This document shows positions 61,826 through 64,000 of a stretch of 64,000 nucleotides of DNA, one piece after another. Source of the stretch: Perognathus longimembris pacificus (taxonomy: Eukaryota; Chordata; Mammalia; Rodentia; Heteromyidae); the NCBI RefSeq assembly GCF_023159225.1, contig NC_063181.1, forward strand, positions 13,537,606 through 13,601,605, in the 5' to 3' direction. Each line of letters opens with the position of its first letter. Position 1 is the stretch's first letter. The translations under genes and the position numbers were made by a program. The notes below the pieces were generated by a model. The model searched no databases. It saw only the letters and a list, made by a program, of their open reading frames with translations, and was not told the origin of the DNA.

Positions 61826-62349
61826 AGTCATGGGGCTTGAACTCAGGGCCTGGGCACTGTCCCTGAGTTCTTTCGCTCAAGGCTAACAGTGTACCAATCA
61901 GAGCCACAGCTCCACTTCCAGTTTTGAGGGGTTAATTGGAGATAAGAGTGTCAATATCAAAATTTAGAGACAAAGGATAAAAAGACAAATGACTCCAAAA
62001 GCAGTACTTGCAAAACCATTTGGTGTAAACCAACTGAACAACTCATGGGGGGGAGAGGGGAAGGGGAGGGGGAGGGGGGAATGAGGGAGGAGGTAACAAA
62101 CAGTACAAGAAATGTACCCAAGGCCTAACGTATGAAACTGTAACCTCTCTGTACATCACTTTGACAATAAATAAGAAAAAATTTTGGAAAAAAATAAAAC
62201 AAAATAATAAAGATAAACTTAAGAGCACTGCACACACACAAAAAAAGAGTGTCATGGACTTTCCTACCCCAAATGGCTTTGAACTGTGATTCTCAGATCT
62301 CAGCTTCCTGAGTAGCTAGGGTTACAGGTATGAGCCACCTGTGCCCAAC
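61826..62349 (-). mobile_element. B1-ID composite SINE split by an L1 insertion
   Basis: The antisense ID part and the start of the B1 part (GGGGCTTGAACTCAGGGCCT, then GGTTAATTGGAGATAAGAGT) lie left of the L1. The rest of the B1 part (AGAGTGTCATGGACTTTCCT, then CTGAGTAGCTAGGGTTACAG) lies to the right. Confidence 0.9.
61944..62254 (+). mobile_element. Short L1 3' end inserted in a SINE
   Basis: An L1 3' UTR of about 290 bp with a G-rich purine tract (62047-62090) and terminus CTGTACATCACTTTGACAAT, then an A-rich tail. AAGAGTGTCA at 61944-61953 and 62245-62254 is the target-site duplication, formed of SINE sequence. No ORF2 is included. Confidence 0.92.
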
Positions 62350-62484
62350 TTGAAATAATCTCCCTAAGACTTTGTAAAGGATAGTACTGAAAATAAACAT
62401 TTACTTCTCCTCATTGGCATCATTTGGGGCAGATTGAAATGGAACCAAAACTAAATCTACATGAATTTATTTCTTTGGTTCATC

Positions 62485-62540
62485 TGTGTGTGTGTGTGTA
62501 TGTGTGTGTGTGTGTGTGTATGTGTGTGTGTTTATGGCTT
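62485..62540. repeat. (TG)n microsatellite with TATG interruptions
   Basis: TG runs interrupted by TATG. The plus-strand frame across it is a Val-Cys artefact. Confidence 0.93.
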
Positions 62541-63973
62541 TACAAAATGCACTTAATGCACTTCATATTTTATCATGAATATTTAGTCCACTATAGAAAT
62601 ACCTACCAAAAAGAATGTATCTGACTCTTGAAAATTATAATGTCACCACAGTGCAATAGTAAGATCTTTTTGGTTTTGCCCAGGCTATTATACATGGTGT
62701 CTCATTACTTGTCACTAAAATCAACTACAAACATGTCTTTCTTAAGAGACGCCTAACACAATTCTCAATGCCAGACTCAATTTCTTGCCTGTCTATGCCT
62801 GTGACAGCCCTAATCGTGTTTGGCTTTGCAAGGTATCTTCGAGGTTTCTTGAGAAAAATGTGGACTCATACCTTTTGTTACCTCTAACTTCTTTAGAAGG
62901 TGAGGAAGTACAGAATTCCTATGAAAGTTAGTCCTCACGCATTTCACAAATGGTCAAATTTTTAAATAGATGTGAAAGTACCAAAATCTACATTTAGTTG
63001 ATATAATAGCAAAATCTACTATGGGGATATTACTAAGGATAATTATCAAAAGTAGTTAGAAAGGCTGTCCTTTTGTTGTTTTTCCTTTTCATTTTATAGT
63101 TCTCTTTAGTGTTTTTAAACATTTTTGTCCTAACTTCTAAAATGTCTATGCTTTGAACCTCAGAATAATCACACCTCATCTTTTCCCAATGCAATTTCCA
63201 AAAATCCTAGAAATGAGATTGTACCTCACTCAGGTATAGACATTTATAGTAACATAATTAGGCCATGAAATTAAACTCAATCAATTAGTGACTCATAAAT
63301 TGGAGCCAAGTTAACAGACTTCAATCCTATTTAATCATACCTCTGATATACAGCCCTTTATTTGGGAAATGCAGTAAGCATACTAGCTCAACACTTTGTA
63401 TGAAAATGGTCTCATGATTTATGTTATGTTGACTAAAATATATTTTTTCCTACACAATCACTATTAATTTAAAATACTCAGAAAAATCATTATAGACATT
63501 GAAACTGCGGTCAAGTTTCCTGAAAGCAATTGAGGATCAATTCCTGCCACTTATTTCTAATATAGAAAGCCACAATACACTGTCAAATGTGAAACTATTT
63601 TTATAAAAGGATATGCTATGTTTCCCCAAATCCTACATATATTTATGCATATGTGATGTGATCTGATGCCCAGATGTTTCTTCAGGGTCAGGGCACTGAC
63701 CAACTATGAGGTGCACTGGCCATGGATAATTTAGAGATTAGACCACTTGTATTGGCTCCTGCTGATGGCAGCTGCCCAGTCCAAAGTTTCACCTTCTCTT
63801 GAACGCTAGTCAATGAGTAGGGATATTGCACCATTGCCACAAGAGATTCAATTTGTATTGGTCAGTTTATCTCTGCAGTCCTTTCTATGACTGGCTGAGC
63901 CTTCTATTGTGAGTTACTCCGGTCAGATCATCCTGGTAGGCAGAGCTCTGTACCTTCTTGCCACCTCACAGAT
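62541..63973. other. Anonymous intergenic DNA
   Basis: No supported gene. The last 300 bp (63650-63970) are less AT-rich than the preceding sequence and match no repeat I recognise. Confidence 0.45.
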
Positions 63974-63996
63974 TGGGGTGGGGGGTGGGGGGGGGG
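63974..63996 (+). repeat. G-rich tract (possible G-quadruplex)
   Basis: G runs of 4, 6 and 10 separated by single T residues, at the window's right edge. The composition permits a G-quadruplex on the plus strand; structure is not shown. Confidence 0.75.
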
Positions 63997-64000
63997 AAGG

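Overview
This window looks like intergenic, AT-rich mammalian nuclear DNA, most probably from a rodent. I found no protein-coding gene, exon set, rRNA, tRNA gene or CRISPR array that the sequence supports. Nearly all open reading frames are short, lack recognisable domains, or lie inside repeats. The rodent assignment rests on the repeats: tRNA-Ala-like ID SINEs arranged as dimers, composite SINEs joining a 7SL/B1-like left part to an ID-like right part, B1-like monomers, MaLR LTRs, and many L1 3' ends. The dimeric ID and B1-ID structures recall geomyoid rodents (pocket mice, kangaroo rats). That family-level call is from memory and is tentative.

The central feature is a complete proviral structure at 14703-19703. 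It has two 520-bp LTRs, a perfect 6-bp target-site duplication (ATTTTC), a tRNA-Phe-like primer binding site and a polypurine tract. Its 3.96-kb interior has no intact or recognisable gag, pol or env. Instead it holds a very GC-rich, CpG-rich block (about 15420-15965) with an imperfect internal duplication, an internal SINE fragment, and a second polypurine-like tract. It resembles a non-autonomous class II (ERV2/ERVK-like) element, by analogy with ETn in mouse, and is the best candidate here for something undescribed.

Layout: 1-5.6 kb holds microsatellites, two ID dimers and a MaLR LTR. 5.6-14.7 kb is mostly anonymous AT-rich DNA with an old antisense L1 ORF2 relic. 14.7-19.7 kb is the ERV. 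19.7-25.5 kb is anonymous. 25.8-27.2 kb is a 5'-truncated antisense L1 with a 16-bp TSD. 27.2-36 kb mixes old SINEs, L1 3' ends and a moderately GC-rich anonymous patch. 36-50 kb carries a nested SINE-in-SINE, a MaLR fragment, L1 fragments, a strong AT-rich inverted repeat and young ID dimers. 50-64 kb has a 26-bp palindrome, opposed L1 3' ends, an MLT1-like LTR, a B1-like tandem array, more ID dimers and an L1 inserted into a SINE.

The mobile elements do not form a pathway. The useful history lies in their nesting, target-site duplications and relative divergence. Boundaries of old repeats are approximate because they were read by eye. Family names follow remembered consensus sequences, and no database search was possible.
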